A stretch of DNA of 53,296 bases. Origin: Nonomuraea longispora (GTDB lineage Bacteria > Actinomycetota > Actinomycetes > Streptosporangiales > Streptosporangiaceae). Below are positions 1 through 8,981 of the stretch, one piece after another. The notes under the pieces were generated by a model. The model was not told the origin of the DNA, did no database searches, and was given only the letters and a program-made list of their open reading frames with translations. The stretch is taken from the NCBI RefSeq assembly GCF_004348345.1, contig NZ_SMJZ01000031.1, positions 1 through 53,296 on the forward strand, in the 5' to 3' direction. The stretch's first letter is position 1. Each line of letters opens with the position of its first letter. The position numbers and the translations under genes are program-made.

Positions 1-25
1 GGTCACGGGCGGGCCGTTACCCTAG

Positions 26-1669
26 GTGATCGTGAAAGAGGGGCGGGTGGTGCGACGGCGGCTCGGGTTCGGGGCGACGCTGCTGGCCGTGCTGTTCGCC
101 TGCGCCTCTCTGACGCCGTCGCTGCTGCCCCGCACATGGCTCTACCAAGGGGTCATGGGCGCCGTCACCGGGATCATCGGCTACGGCGCCGGCGCGGCGC
201 TGGGCGCGCTGGGCCGCGCGGTGATCGGCTACCGGCCGTCCGGGCGGGCGCGGTCGATCGCCTGGCGGCTCCTGGTCGCCGGCTGCGCCGCGGTGGGGAC
301 GATCACGCTCTGGTACAGCTACGACTGGCAGCGCGACCTGCGGGCGCTCATGGGCATGGACACGCACATCACCTGGTTCCCGCCGGTCATCCTCGCCGTG
401 GCCCTCAGCCTGTTCACCGTGCTCCTGGTCCTGGCCAGGCTGGTACGCCTCGGCGGCCGCAAGCTGATCGGCTGGCTGGACCGGTTCGTGCCGTCGTACG
501 CGGGGCACGCCATCGGGGTGATCGTCATCGGTCTCCTGGTGGCGGTGCTGGCGAACGACGTGCTGTTCAACGGGTTCGTCGCCCGGGTGAGCGACGTCTC
601 GTCGGTGGCCAACAAGGGCACCAACCCGGGCGTGCGCCCGCCCGTCTCCCGCCAGTTGTCGGGCGGCCCCGCTTCGCTCGTGAGCTGGGAGTCGCTGGGC
701 AGGGAGGGCCGCAGTTTCGCCGGCAGCGCGGTCACCCCCGCCCTGCTGACCGCCTTCTCCGGCCGTCCCGCCGCCGAGCCCATCCGGGTGTACGTCGGCC
801 TCGACGCGGCGGCCACGCCGGAGGCGCAGGCGGAGCTGGCCGTGCGGGAGCTGGAGCGGACCGGCGCGTTCGAGCGGCAGATCATCGCCGTGCTCGGCAC
901 CACCGGCACCGGCTGGGTGGACGAGCACATCGCCGACTCGCTCGAGTACATGTACAACGGTCGCTCCGCCATGGTCGCGGTGCAGTACTCCTACCTGCCG
1001 AGCTGGGTGTCGTTCCTGCTCGACAGGGGCAAGGCGGCGGCCGCGGGCAGGGCGCTGTTCGAGGCGGTGCACGCCCGGCTGGCCGAGGTACCGCCCGGCG
1101 ACCGTCCCCGGCTGGTGCTGTCCGGCGAGAGCCTCGGCACGTACGAGCTGGAGCGGGCGTTCAGCGACCTCGACGACATGGTGGCCAGGACGGACGGCGC
1201 GCTGTTCGTCGGCCCGCCCAACGCCGACCCGATCTGGCGGCGGCTCACAGAGGGCCGCGAGCCAGGCAGTCCCGTGTGGCGGCCGGTCTACGAAGGCGGC
1301 AGGACGGCCCGGTTCGCCCAGCGCCCCTCCGACCTGAGCCGCCCGCCCGGCCCGTGGCTGCACCCGCGCGTGGTCTACCTGCAGAACGCCTCCGACCCGG
1401 TGGTGTGGTGGACGCCGGAGCTGATCTACCGCAGGCCGGCCTGGCTGGAGGAGCCGCGCGCCCCAGGCATGAACCCGCAGATGAACTGGTTTCCTCTGGT
1501 GACGTTCTGGCAGGTGCTGGTCGACATGACGGCCGCGTTGTCGGTGCCTCCCGGGCACGGGCACCGCTACAACTCCGACATCGTGGACGGGTGGGCGGCG
1601 GTGGCCGCGCCACCCGGCTGGAGCGCGGACGACACCGGCCGGCTGCGCGAGCTGATCAGCTCGAGCTGA
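26..1669 (+). CDS. Membrane-anchored alpha/beta-hydrolase family protein
   Basis: This 547-residue protein starts with GTG. The first ~190 residues contain several hydrophobic segments that look like four membrane spans, followed by a soluble hydrolase-like half. A nucleophile-elbow motif GESLG is visible with Ser369, and the C-terminal region is rich in Trp and Pro. This fits the actinobacterial alpha/beta-hydrolase family with an N-terminal membrane domain (Abhydrolase_9 type); the substrate is unknown. The gene converges on the APC permease, and its stop codon lies inside a 14-bp tandem palindromic repeat. The start could lie slightly further in, since no clear ribosome site is visible because the window begins here. 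Confidence 0.75.
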   Translation: MIVKEGRVVRRRLGFGATLLAVLFACASLTPSLLPRTWLYQGVMGAVTGIIGYGAGAALGALGRAVIGYRPSGRARSIAWRLLVAGCAAVGTITLWYSYDWQRDLRALMGMDTHITWFPPVILAVALSLFTVLLVLARLVRLGGRKLIGWLDRFVPSYAGHAIGVIVIGLLVAVLANDVLFNGFVARVSDVSSVANKGTNPGVRPPVSRQLSGGPASLVSWESLGREGRSFAGSAVTPALLTAFSGRPAAEPIRVYVGLDAAATPEAQAELAVRELERTGAFERQIIAVLGTTGTGWVDEHIADSLEYMYNGRSAMVAVQYSYLPSWVSFLLDRGKAAAAGRALFEAVHARLAEVPPGDRPRLVLSGESLGTYELERAFSDLDDMVARTDGALFVGPPNADPIWRRLTEGREPGSPVWRPVYEGGRTARFAQRPSDLSRPPGPWLHPRVVYLQNASDPVVWWTPELIYRRPAWLEEPRAPGMNPQMNWFPLVTFWQVLVDMTAALSVPPGHGHRYNSDIVDGWAAVAAPPGWSADDTGRLRELISSS

Positions 1670-1697
1670 TCAGCTCGAGCTGATCAGCTCGAGCTGA
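1652..1697. repeat. Three 14-bp self-complementary tandem repeats spanning both convergent stop codons
   Basis: The unit CTGATCAGCTCGAG occurs three times without change (1652-1665, 1666-1679, 1680-1693) and is followed by CTGA. Each unit contains the palindromes CTGATCAG and CTCGAG, so either strand can fold. The plus-strand hydrolase stop (1667-1669) and the minus-strand permease stop (1684-1686) both fall within it. As a result the two proteins end in similar Ser-rich tails (ISSS and VSSS). A bidirectional terminator role is inferred. Confidence 0.85.
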
Positions 1698-3726
1698 CCC
1701 GCCCCTCGTCGTCGCTCTGCTGCGCGGGGCGCCGCACCGATCCGGGCGCGGACGGCTCGGGCCTGCCCTTGAGCCGCTCGGAGGAGTGCATCTGCCAGGG
1801 CACGCTGGTCACCATGACTCCCGGCTTGAACAGCAGCCGCGCCTTCAGCCGGAGCGCGCTCTGGTTGTGCAGCAGGTGCTCCCACCAGTGGCCGACCACG
1901 TACTCGGGGATGAACACGGTCACCACGTCGCGCGGCGAGCGCCTGCGCAGCGTCTTGACGTAGTCGAGGACGGGCTGGGTGATCTCGCGATAGGGCGAGT
2001 CGAGCATCTTGAGCGGCACGGGGATGCCGAGGCGCTCCCATTCCTCCCGCAGTTTGCGAGCGTCGTCTCCCTCGACGCCCACGGTGACGGCCTCCAGTGT
2101 GGACGGCCGGGTGACTCGGGCGTACGCGAGGGCCCGCATGGTCGGCTTGTGGATCTTGGAGACGAGGACGATCGCGTGGTTGCGCGCGGGCAGTATGGCC
2201 GGCTCGTCGTCCTCCGCGATCTCCAGTTCGGCCGCCACGTTGTCGTAGTGGCGCCTGATGCCCTTCATCATGAGGAACAGGACCGGCATGACGATCACCA
2301 CGATCCACGCCCCGACCAGGAACTTCGTCAGCAGCACGACGATGAGCACCAGCCCCGTCATGATCGCGCCGAAGGAGTTGATCGCCCTGGAGCGGTGCAT
2401 CTGGTGCCGGATCCTGGGCTCGGTCTCGGTCCTGAGGTGGCGGGTCCAGTGGATGACCATGCCGGTCTGGCTCAGGGTGAACGACACGAAGACGCCGACG
2501 ATGTAGAGGTTCAGCAGGCGGCTGACGTCGGCGTCGAACCCCCAGAGCAGCAGGCACGCGCCGAGCGCCAGGATGACGATGCCGTTGGAGAAGGACAGCC
2601 GGTCGCCGCGGGTGTGCAGTTGGCGCGGCAGGAACCGGTCCTGCGCCAGGATCGCGCCGAGCACGGGGAAGCCGTTGAAGGCCGTGTTGGCGGCCAGGAA
2701 GAGGATCAGCGCGGTCACCGCCGAGACGACGACGAACGGCATCGACCCGCCCCCGAACACCGCGTCGGCCACCTGGGAGATGATCGGCTGCTGGTAGTAG
2801 CCGGGGCCGACGGGGGTACCGTCCGGCCTGAGCAGGTCCTCGGCGACCACCGACGGCTCGGCCACCTTCACCCCGGACGCCAGACTGAGGGCGACGATGC
2901 CGCTGAACATGCTGATCGCCACCACGCCCATCATCAGCAGCGTGGTGGCGGCGTTCTTGCTCTTGGGCTTCCTGAACGCGGGCACGCCGTTGCTGATGGC
3001 CTCGACTCCCGTCAGGGCGGCGCAGCCGGAGGAGAACGCGCGCAGGATCAGGAACGCCGCGGCGAAGGCCGTGAGGTCGGTCTGCTCGGGCTCGATGGTG
3101 AAGTGGGCGCTGGGCGCCTGGATCCGCTCATCGAGGATCAGCAGCCGGAACCCGCCCCAGGCGATCAGCCCCAGCACGGCGACCATGAACGCGTAGGTGG
3201 GGAGGGCGAACGCGGCGCCCGACTCGCGGATGCCGCGCAGGTTGACCACGGTCAGCAGGACGACGATGGCGATGGCGACGGCGGTTTTGTGCTGGCCCAC
3301 GAACGGAATGGTGGCGCCGACGTAGTCGACGCCGTTGGCGACGGACACGGCGACGGTCAGCACATAGTCGACCATGAGAGCGCTGGCCACGGTGAGCCCG
3401 GCGTTGCGGCCGAGGTTGGTGGTCGCGATCTCGTAGTCGCCGCCGCCGCTGGGGTAGGCGTGCACGTTCTGCCGGTACGACGCCACCACGGTGAGCATCA
3501 CGACCACGACGGCGAGCGCCACCCACGGGCTGTAGGCGTAGAAGGAGGCGCCCGCCAGCGAGAGGATGACGAAGATCTCCTGCGGCGCGTACGCCACGGA
3601 CGAGAGCGCGTCGCTGGCGAAGATGGGCAGGGCGATGCGTTTTCGCAGGAGCTGCTCGTGGAGCTGCCCGCTACGCAAGGCACGCCCCACGAGCATGCGT
3701 TTGACGAGATCCGTCACCTTCGCCAC
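1684..3726 (-). CDS. APC-superfamily amino acid permease
   Basis: This is a polytopic membrane transporter of about 680 residues with roughly twelve hydrophobic segments and a soluble C-terminal domain of about 200 residues. The N-terminal part reads FASDALSSVAYAPQE, typical of the actinobacterial APC permeases next to TrkA genes (Rv2690c-like). I chose the GTG at 3726 because the product then begins VAKVTDLVKR, which aligns with the usual MSKVTDL start of the family; GTG 3717 and ATG 3696 are alternatives. It is divergent from the trkA pair with about 100 bp between, consistent with a shared regulatory region. The substrate is not known. Confidence 0.85.
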   Translation of the reverse strand: MAKVTDLVKRMLVGRALRSGQLHEQLLRKRIALPIFASDALSSVAYAPQEIFVILSLAGASFYAYSPWVALAVVVVMLTVVASYRQNVHAYPSGGGDYEIATTNLGRNAGLTVASALMVDYVLTVAVSVANGVDYVGATIPFVGQHKTAVAIAIVVLLTVVNLRGIRESGAAFALPTYAFMVAVLGLIAWGGFRLLILDERIQAPSAHFTIEPEQTDLTAFAAAFLILRAFSSGCAALTGVEAISNGVPAFRKPKSKNAATTLLMMGVVAISMFSGIVALSLASGVKVAEPSVVAEDLLRPDGTPVGPGYYQQPIISQVADAVFGGGSMPFVVVSAVTALILFLAANTAFNGFPVLGAILAQDRFLPRQLHTRGDRLSFSNGIVILALGACLLLWGFDADVSRLLNLYIVGVFVSFTLSQTGMVIHWTRHLRTETEPRIRHQMHRSRAINSFGAIMTGLVLIVVLLTKFLVGAWIVVIVMPVLFLMMKGIRRHYDNVAAELEIAEDDEPAILPARNHAIVLVSKIHKPTMRALAYARVTRPSTLEAVTVGVEGDDARKLREEWERLGIPVPLKMLDSPYREITQPVLDYVKTLRRRSPRDVVTVFIPEYVVGHWWEHLLHNQSALRLKARLLFKPGVMVTSVPWQMHSSERLKGRPEPSAPGSVRRPAQQSDDEGRVSSS

Positions 3727-3828
3727 ATAACGAGATGCTAGTCCTGTGCCGGGGGGACCGAACGCGGCAGCCCCCGTCGGTCCATACTGGTGTCGAGCAA
3801 CCTGCCGACCGCGAACATGCGGGGGGAA

Positions 3829-4494
3829 ATGCATATTGTGATCATGGGATGTGGCCGGGTGGGTTCGACCCTCGCGCACATCCTCGAAGACGGCGGGCAT
3901 TCCGTCGCCATCATCGACCGCGACCCGCAGGCGTTCCGGCGGCTGCGGGCCGGGTTCCGGGGGCGGCGGGTGACGGGCGTGGGCTTCGACCGCGGCGTGC
4001 TGACCGAGGCAGGCGTCGAGTCCGCCACCGCGTTCGTGGCGGTCTCCAGCGGCGACAACTCCAACATCATCTCCGCCCGTGTGGCGCGGGAGACGTTCGG
4101 GGTCGACAACGTGGTGGCCCGCATCTACGACCCCCGCAGGGCCGAGGTCTACCAGCGGCTGGGCATCCCGACGGTGGCGACCGTGCGCTGGACCGCCGAC
4201 CAGATCATGCGCCGCATCCTCCCCGAGGGCGCCGAGCCGCTCTGGCGCGACCCCACCGGCACCGTCGTCCTGACCGAGGTGTCCGTGAACCCGGCCTGGA
4301 TCGGCACGCGCGTCGTCGAGCTGGAGCAGCGGGCGCGGACGCGCGCCGCCTTCATCAACCGCATGGGGGAGGCCGTGACCATCGGGCCCGACACGGTGGT
4401 GCAGGAAGGCGACGTGCTGCACGTCATCGCCGCCGAGGGCGACATGGACCGGATCAACAAGGTGCTCGCCGCGGCACCGGAGGAGGACGACTGA
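3829..4494 (+). CDS. TrkA-family K+ uptake regulatory protein (first of pair)
   Basis: A protein of 221 residues with an N-terminal Rossmann RCK_N domain (GCGRVGSTLA, then IDRD at the NAD-binding acidic position) and a C-terminal RCK_C domain. It binds NAD(H) and gates a partner potassium transporter. ATG 3829 is chosen by family alignment (MHIVIMGCGRVG) and because a G-rich stretch precedes it; ATG 3817 and GTG 3790 are in frame upstream. It overlaps the next gene by one base (TGATG), so the pair is translationally coupled, as in mycobacterial ceoB-ceoC. Confidence 0.9.
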   Translation: MHIVIMGCGRVGSTLAHILEDGGHSVAIIDRDPQAFRRLRAGFRGRRVTGVGFDRGVLTEAGVESATAFVAVSSGDNSNIISARVARETFGVDNVVARIYDPRRAEVYQRLGIPTVATVRWTADQIMRRILPEGAEPLWRDPTGTVVLTEVSVNPAWIGTRVVELEQRARTRAAFINRMGEAVTIGPDTVVQEGDVLHVIAAEGDMDRINKVLAAAPEEDD

Positions 4495-5153
4495 TGCGCG
4501 TCGCCATCGCCGGAGCGGGCGCCGTGGGCCGCTCCATCGCGGCCGAGCTTCTGGAGAACGGCCACGACGTGCTGCTCATCGACGTCGACCCCGCGGCCAT
4601 CAAGATCGACAGTGTGCCCCGCGCGGAGTGGCTGCTCGCCGACGCCTGCGAGATCGCCTCCCTCGACGAGGCAGGGCTCAACAACTGCCACGTCGTGGTG
4701 GCCTCCACCGGCGACGACAAGGTCAACCTGGTGGTGTCGCTGCTGGCCAAGACCGAATACGGCGTGCCGCGCGTGGTCGCCCGCATCAACCACCCCAACA
4801 ACGAGTGGCTGTTCAACGAGTCGTGGGGCGTCGACGTGGCCGTCTCGACCCCGCGCCTGCTGAGCGCGCTGGTGGAGGAGGCGGTGAGCGTCGGTGACCT
4901 GGTGCGCCTCATGACGTTCCGTCAGGGGCAGGCCAACCTCGTCGAGCTCACCCTCGCCGACGACGCCCCTGTCGTGGGCCAGCGGGCCGGCTCGGTGCCG
5001 TGGCCCGTCGACGCCGCGCTGGTGGCGATCCTGCGCGAGGGCCGGGTGCTGGTCCCCACGGCGGACGACCCGCTGGAGGCGGGCGACGAGCTGCTCTTCG
5101 TGGCCAACCAGGAGGTGGAGCAGGAGCTGGCCCACCTGCTGTCGCAACACTGA
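4494..5153 (+). CDS. TrkA-family K+ uptake regulatory protein (second of pair)
   Basis: A protein of 219 residues with an N-terminal NAD-binding motif GAGAVGRSIAAELL and LIDVDP, then an RCK_C domain ending at about residue 215. It is a paralogue of the preceding gene and starts at the ATG that overlaps that gene's stop. No membrane subunit (TrkH/TrkG) is present here; the neighbouring APC permease is the likely functional partner by conserved context. This is the last gene of the left core block. In Mycobacterium the next gene would be the DUF3159 protein, found here only at 50327. Confidence 0.9.
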   Translation: MRVAIAGAGAVGRSIAAELLENGHDVLLIDVDPAAIKIDSVPRAEWLLADACEIASLDEAGLNNCHVVVASTGDDKVNLVVSLLAKTEYGVPRVVARINHPNNEWLFNESWGVDVAVSTPRLLSALVEEAVSVGDLVRLMTFRQGQANLVELTLADDAPVVGQRAGSVPWPVDAALVAILREGRVLVPTADDPLEAGDELLFVANQEVEQELAHLLSQH

Positions 5154-5172
5154 CGCCGGGCCGCGCCGGTGC

Positions 5173-5394
5173 TCAGGACTCCCAGACGAACTCGTTGACC
5201 CGGTTCGGGTCGTCCTTGTCGGCGCAGAACCTGTGGGTGCTCGGTGACTGGTCGGGAATGTACACGTCGATCGCGCCGCTGATGTCCTTCCCGCAGACCA
5301 GGTTCCCCTGGTCGTCGCCGGCGATGGCGGGCACGGCCGCGAGCAGCAGGGCCGCGGCGGTCATGGCGAACGCGGCGGCAACACATCGGAACAT
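5173..5394 (-). CDS. Small secreted protein of unknown function
   Basis: A 73-residue product with a clear Sec signal peptide: MFRC, then a hydrophobic Ala/Leu stretch and a likely cleavage site AIA|GDD near residue 25. The mature part is about 48 residues, acidic, with two cysteines (VCGKD and RFCADKD) that could form one disulfide. GGAG lies seven bases upstream of ATG 5394. It is convergent with the trkA pair and divergent from the HAD/ATPase gene. I do not recognise a family. Confidence 0.6.
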   Translation of the reverse strand: MFRCVAAAFAMTAAALLLAAVPAIAGDDQGNLVCGKDISGAIDVYIPDQSPSTHRFCADKDDPNRVNEFVWES

Positions 5395-5528
5395 GATGAT
5401 CTCCGTACGAATGAGACGGCAGTTCGCCGGGTTTCTTACCCTCTGTAGCGGATCGTGCACTTAACGGTTCTTCCAGGCGTCTTTACGACTTTGCTGGATG
5501 TCCGGCGATCGGCGGGTAGGAGATGCCC

Positions 5529-7259
5529 ATGCGCCACAACGTGCTGGCTTGTGACTATGACGAGACCCTGGCCCGCGGCGGCCACGTGGCCGAGACGACG
5601 ATCGAGGCGCTGGAGCGGCTCTCGCGCACCGGCGTCAAACTCGTGCTGGTCACCGGACGCGAGCTCGACGACCTGCTCTCCGTGTTCCCGCACCCCGGCC
5701 TGTTCAATGCGATCGTCGCCGAGAACGGCGGCCTGCTGTACGACCCGGGGCAGCGCACCTGCGACGCCCTGGCCCCATCTCCGCCCGCCGCGCTGACCGA
5801 ACGGCTGCGCAGCGAAGGGGTCAGCCCGCTGGGTGTGGGACAGGTGGTGGTCGCCACGCGCGAGCCGAACGACGTACGCGTGCTGGCGGCCATCCGCGAG
5901 CTCGGGCTGGAGCTGCAGGTGATCTACAACAAGGGCGCCGTCATGGTGCTGCCGCCCGGCGTGAACAAGGCGAGCGGCCTGGCCGCCGCCCTCGACCGCC
6001 TGTCGTTGTCGCCGCGCGGCACGGTCGCGGTCGGCGACGGGGAGAACGACCACGCGTTCCTGACAGCCGCCGAGTGCGGCGCCGCCGTCGCCAACGCGCT
6101 GCCCGCGCTCAGGGACTCGTGCGACCTGCGCCTGGCGGGCGAGGCCGGCGACGGGGTGGCCGAACTGGCCGCGATGATGCTCTCGGGCGACCTGGACGCG
6201 GTGGAGGTGCCGCGCCGGCACGTCCTGCTCGGCCATCGCGACGGCGAGGAGGTGCGCCTGCGGCCGTACGGCTCCGGGCTGCTGGTGGCCGGCCCCTCGG
6301 GCAGCGGCAAGTCCACGGTGACGACGGCTCTGCTGGAGCGGCTCGTGGGCGAGGGCTACCAGTGCGTGATCGTGGACCCGGAGGGCGACTACGCCGACTA
6401 TCCCGGCGTCACCGTGCTCGGCGACCCCGACCGGGTGCCCGGCGTCGAGGAGGTCGCGCACGTGCTGGAGCAGCCGCGGCAGAGCGTCGTGGTCAACCTG
6501 ATCGGCCTGCAACTGCGCGACCGCCCCGCGTACTTCGCCGAGCTGCTGCCCCGGCTGACCGGCGTACGCGCCAAGCTCGGCCACCCGCACTGGGTGGTGA
6601 TCGACGAGGCGCACCACCTGCTGCCCGCCGAGGCGCGGCGCGTGCCGCTGGGCGAGGCCGCCGACCTCGGGTCGCTGCTGTTGATCACCGTGCACCCCGA
6701 GGCGGTCAGCGCCGAGGCGCTGCGCCTGGTGACGGCCACGATCGCGGTGGGCAAGGAGCCCGAACGCACGCTCGCCGCGTTCGCCGAGGCCCTCGGCGAG
6801 GAGACTCCCTCGTTGGAGCCGGTCGACGGGGGCGACCTCGCGCTGTGGCAGCGCGGGGATGAGACGGCCCGGCACCTGACCCTCACTCCCGCCACCGTCG
6901 ACCGCACCCGCCACCGCCGCAAGTACGCGGCGGGCACCATGGCCAAGGACAAGAGCTTCTACTTCACCGGGCCGGGCGAGCGGCTGCGGCTGCGGGCGCG
7001 CAACCTGCACACCTTCGTCGAGCTGGCCGAGGGCGTGGACGACGACACCTGGCTGCATCACCTGCGCAGGGGCGACTACTCGCAGTGGATCCGCGACTGC
7101 CTCGGGGACGCCGGCCTGGCCGACGAGGTGGCGGAGCTGGAGCGGGCGGAGGCGCCGGAGGCCGCGGGGAGCAGGCAGCGGGTGGCCGACCTCATCGGTG
7201 AGCGCTACACGCTCCCCGCCGAACCCACCGCCTTCGACCCGGACCACGACGACCGCTGA
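5529..7259 (+). CDS. HAD phosphatase fused to a DUF87/HerA-like ATPase domain
   Basis: A 576-residue two-module protein. Residues 1-220 form a HAD type IIB domain: DYDET near residue 9, VTGR near 42, and the metal-binding motif GDGENDHAF near 175. Residues ~230-440 are a P-loop ATPase with Walker A GPSGSGKST (~255) and Walker B WVVIDEAHH (~356). Residues ~470-530 hold a conserved tail (KSFYFTGPGERLRLRARN, WLHHLRRGDYS) seen in other HAD-hydrolase fusions. ATG 5529 is preferred because GGAG then has normal spacing; ATG 5523 is too close. Soluble. The function is unknown; the Walker motifs suggest nucleotide-dependent remodelling. Confidence 0.75.
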   Translation: MRHNVLACDYDETLARGGHVAETTIEALERLSRTGVKLVLVTGRELDDLLSVFPHPGLFNAIVAENGGLLYDPGQRTCDALAPSPPAALTERLRSEGVSPLGVGQVVVATREPNDVRVLAAIRELGLELQVIYNKGAVMVLPPGVNKASGLAAALDRLSLSPRGTVAVGDGENDHAFLTAAECGAAVANALPALRDSCDLRLAGEAGDGVAELAAMMLSGDLDAVEVPRRHVLLGHRDGEEVRLRPYGSGLLVAGPSGSGKSTVTTALLERLVGEGYQCVIVDPEGDYADYPGVTVLGDPDRVPGVEEVAHVLEQPRQSVVVNLIGLQLRDRPAYFAELLPRLTGVRAKLGHPHWVVIDEAHHLLPAEARRVPLGEAADLGSLLLITVHPEAVSAEALRLVTATIAVGKEPERTLAAFAEALGEETPSLEPVDGGDLALWQRGDETARHLTLTPATVDRTRHRRKYAAGTMAKDKSFYFTGPGERLRLRARNLHTFVELAEGVDDDTWLHHLRRGDYSQWIRDCLGDAGLADEVAELERAEAPEAAGSRQRVADLIGERYTLPAEPTAFDPDHDDR

Positions 7260-7303
7260 CCGGCCACGCCACCGATGCTCGAGCGGTAGTCCAGCGAATT
7301 GCT

Positions 7304-7346
7304 TTGACAATCAAACCTTACATTGATTAGAGTTTTTGATTGTCAA
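7304..7346. promoter_or_regulatory. Promoter with 43-bp MarR-type inverted repeat
   Basis: Perfect 12-bp arms TTGACAATCAAA (7304-7315) and TTTGATTGTCAA (7335-7346) are separated by 19 bp. The left arm contains a consensus -35 (TTGACA), and TAGAGT (7328-7333) lies 18 bp further as the -10. A regulator on the arms would block the promoter of the NmrA-marR pair. A closely similar 43-bp element lies in front of the second marR and the exporter (28509-28551). Confidence 0.85.
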
Positions 7347-7466
7347 GGCAATCCGGCGTTGCAGCGCAGGCTTTCCAGCGGCACCCGCACCGACCCCATC
7401 CGGGGGGGCACTGCTGCGCCTGTTGCTGACTCACCGCACGACTCTCAGTCAAACAAGGAGACAACC

Positions 7467-8297
7467 ATGATCCTCGTCACTGGAGCCACCGGCAGTGTCG
7501 GCCGCCACGTCGTCGACGGGCTTCTCGAGGAAGGCCAGTTCGTCCGCGCGATCAGCAGGAACCCCGACGGCGCCAAGCTCCCCCCATCGGTCGAGGTCGT
7601 CGCGGGCGACCTCGCGACCCCCGAGGCGCTCCCGCTCGACGGCGTCAGGACGGTCTACCTGGTCGCCATGGGCGACCGCCCGCACAGGACGGCGCAGGTG
7701 CTGGCGGACGCCGGCGTCACCACGGTCGTCCTGCTCTCGACCAGCGAAGTGCTGGACGACACCGACGAGCAGCCCGGCGCCATCGCGGCCCGGCACGCCG
7801 CGTTCGAGGACGCGCTCGAGCGGTCCGGGCTGTTCTGCACGTTCCTGCGGCCGAACGAGTTCGCGGGCAACGCCCTGCAGTGGGCCTCCCAGATCCAGGA
7901 AGGCGACGTGGTCCGCGCGCCGTACGGTGACGCCTGGTCGGCGCCGATCCACGAGCGCGACGTCGCCGCCGTGGCGGTGCGCGCCCTGGTCGACGGCCAC
8001 CTCCACGGCGCCAGACTGGTGCTCACCGGCCCCGAGGCGATGACCCATCGCGACCAGGTCGGCCACATCTCCGCGGCGCTGGGGCGGCCGCTGGCGTTCG
8101 AGGAGATCCCCGCCGCCGCCGTACGCGAGAAGATGGTGGCCTACGCGCCGCCGGAGATCGTGGACGCCCTGCTCGGCCGGCTCGCCGAGACCGTGGGCAA
8201 GCCACCGACGGTGACCACCACGGTCCAGAACGTCACCGGCCGCCGGCCGCTCACCTTCCGCGAATGGGTTGCTGAGCATGAGCCCGAGTTCCGCTAA
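7467..8297 (+). CDS. NmrA-like NAD(P)-binding oxidoreductase
   Basis: A 276-residue atypical SDR. The Rossmann motif is VTGATGSVGRHV at the N-terminus, and the HxxDVA-type motif HERDVAAVAVRAL lies near residue 175. These proteins bind NAD(P)H and act as quinone or imine reductases or as redox sensors (NmrA/QOR2-like). ATG 7467 follows AAGGAG with six-base spacing; the upstream frame overlaps the promoter and is not used. It is followed after 9 bp by marR, so both are probably transcribed from the operator-promoter at 7304. A role in handling quinone stress or the cluster product is plausible. Confidence 0.8.
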   Translation: MILVTGATGSVGRHVVDGLLEEGQFVRAISRNPDGAKLPPSVEVVAGDLATPEALPLDGVRTVYLVAMGDRPHRTAQVLADAGVTTVVLLSTSEVLDDTDEQPGAIAARHAAFEDALERSGLFCTFLRPNEFAGNALQWASQIQEGDVVRAPYGDAWSAPIHERDVAAVAVRALVDGHLHGARLVLTGPEAMTHRDQVGHISAALGRPLAFEEIPAAAVREKMVAYAPPEIVDALLGRLAETVGKPPTVTTTVQNVTGRRPLTFREWVAEHEPEFR

Positions 8298-8306
8298 GCT
8301 CTGTCC

Positions 8307-8771
8307 ATGCGCCAGCACCTCGTCGACGAGCTCATGCTGGCTCTGACGGACCTGCAGAACGCCTCCGAGATGGCCGACGCGGCCGTCTCGGAGCGGCTCG
8401 GCCTCAACCGCACCGACTCCCGGTGCGTGGCCTATCTGATCACGCGAGGTCCGATGGCCTCCGGCGAGCTGGCGGAGCTCGCGGGCCTCACCCCCGGCGC
8501 CCTGACGGTCGCCGTCGACCGGCTGGAGAAGGCCGGCTTCGCCGAGCGCGTCCGCGACCAGGCCGACCGGCGGCGGGTGCTCATCCGTCCCACGGAAAAG
8601 GCCCGCGCGCTGGCCCGCGACTCATGGGGGCAGGCGGTCAAGGAGGCCGAGGCCCAGTTCGCCGCCTACACTGACGAGCAGCTCGTCCTGCTCACCGAGT
8701 TCCTCAAGGGCCAGGTGGCGCAGCAACGGCGCAACGCCGAGCGCGTGCGCGACTCCTCCACCTGGGCGTGA
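8307..8771 (+). CDS. MarR-family transcriptional regulator (copy 1)
   Basis: A 154-residue winged-helix dimer-forming repressor. The DNA-recognition region reads SGELAELAGLTPGALTVAVDRLEKAGF, followed by the wing RDQADRRRV. It is a clear paralogue of the MarR at 27991: both share LGxNRTDxRC, ITRGPM/FALGPM and the DRRRV wing. It sits directly downstream of the NmrA-like gene and is probably autoregulated through the inverted repeat at 7304-7346. The ligand is unknown. Confidence 0.85.
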   Translation: MRQHLVDELMLALTDLQNASEMADAAVSERLGLNRTDSRCVAYLITRGPMASGELAELAGLTPGALTVAVDRLEKAGFAERVRDQADRRRVLIRPTEKARALARDSWGQAVKEAEAQFAAYTDEQLVLLTEFLKGQVAQQRRNAERVRDSSTWA

Positions 8772-8777
8772 CGGTCC

Positions 8778-8981
8778 TCAGCCCCGCACCTCGATCGTGC
8801 CCGTGGGGCAGCGCCGGGCGGCCCCCCGCACCCGCTCGTGCAGCGCGGCCGGCGGCTCGGGAAGGAGCACCATGACGACGCACTCCTCCTCGTCCAGCCC
8901 GAACACCTCGGGCACGGTCAGCGCGCACAGCCCGCTGCTGCAGCATTTCTCCGGATCAACGGTGACGTGCATGTCGCTCAC
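8778..8981 (-). CDS. [3Fe-4S] ferredoxin, P450 electron donor
   Basis: A 67-residue ferredoxin. Cysteines C13, C19 and C58 (CPTG) match the three-cysteine pattern of actinomycete P450 ferredoxins; Cys14 is an extra adjacent cysteine. It passes electrons to a cytochrome P450. The GTG start at 8981 overlaps the TGA of the upstream P450 (GTGA), so synthesis is coupled and that P450 is the probable partner. No ferredoxin reductase is encoded in the window. Confidence 0.9.
   Translation of the reverse strand: MSDMHVTVDPEKCCSSGLCALTVPEVFGLDEEECVVMVLLPEPPAALHERVRGAARRCPTGTIEVRG

Noticed and set aside
1652..1697. CRISPR-like array
   Set aside because: The 14-bp units are directly adjacent with no spacers; it is a palindromic tandem repeat.
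3727..4422. Long N-terminal extension of the minus-strand permease frame
   Set aside because: It lies opposite trkA, is Arg/His/Pro-rich without permease features, and the family start is at about 3726.
5436..7310. 624-codon minus-strand frame opposite the HAD/ATPase gene
   Set aside because: Antisense shadow; the plus-strand frame has HAD and Walker motifs and a ribosome site.
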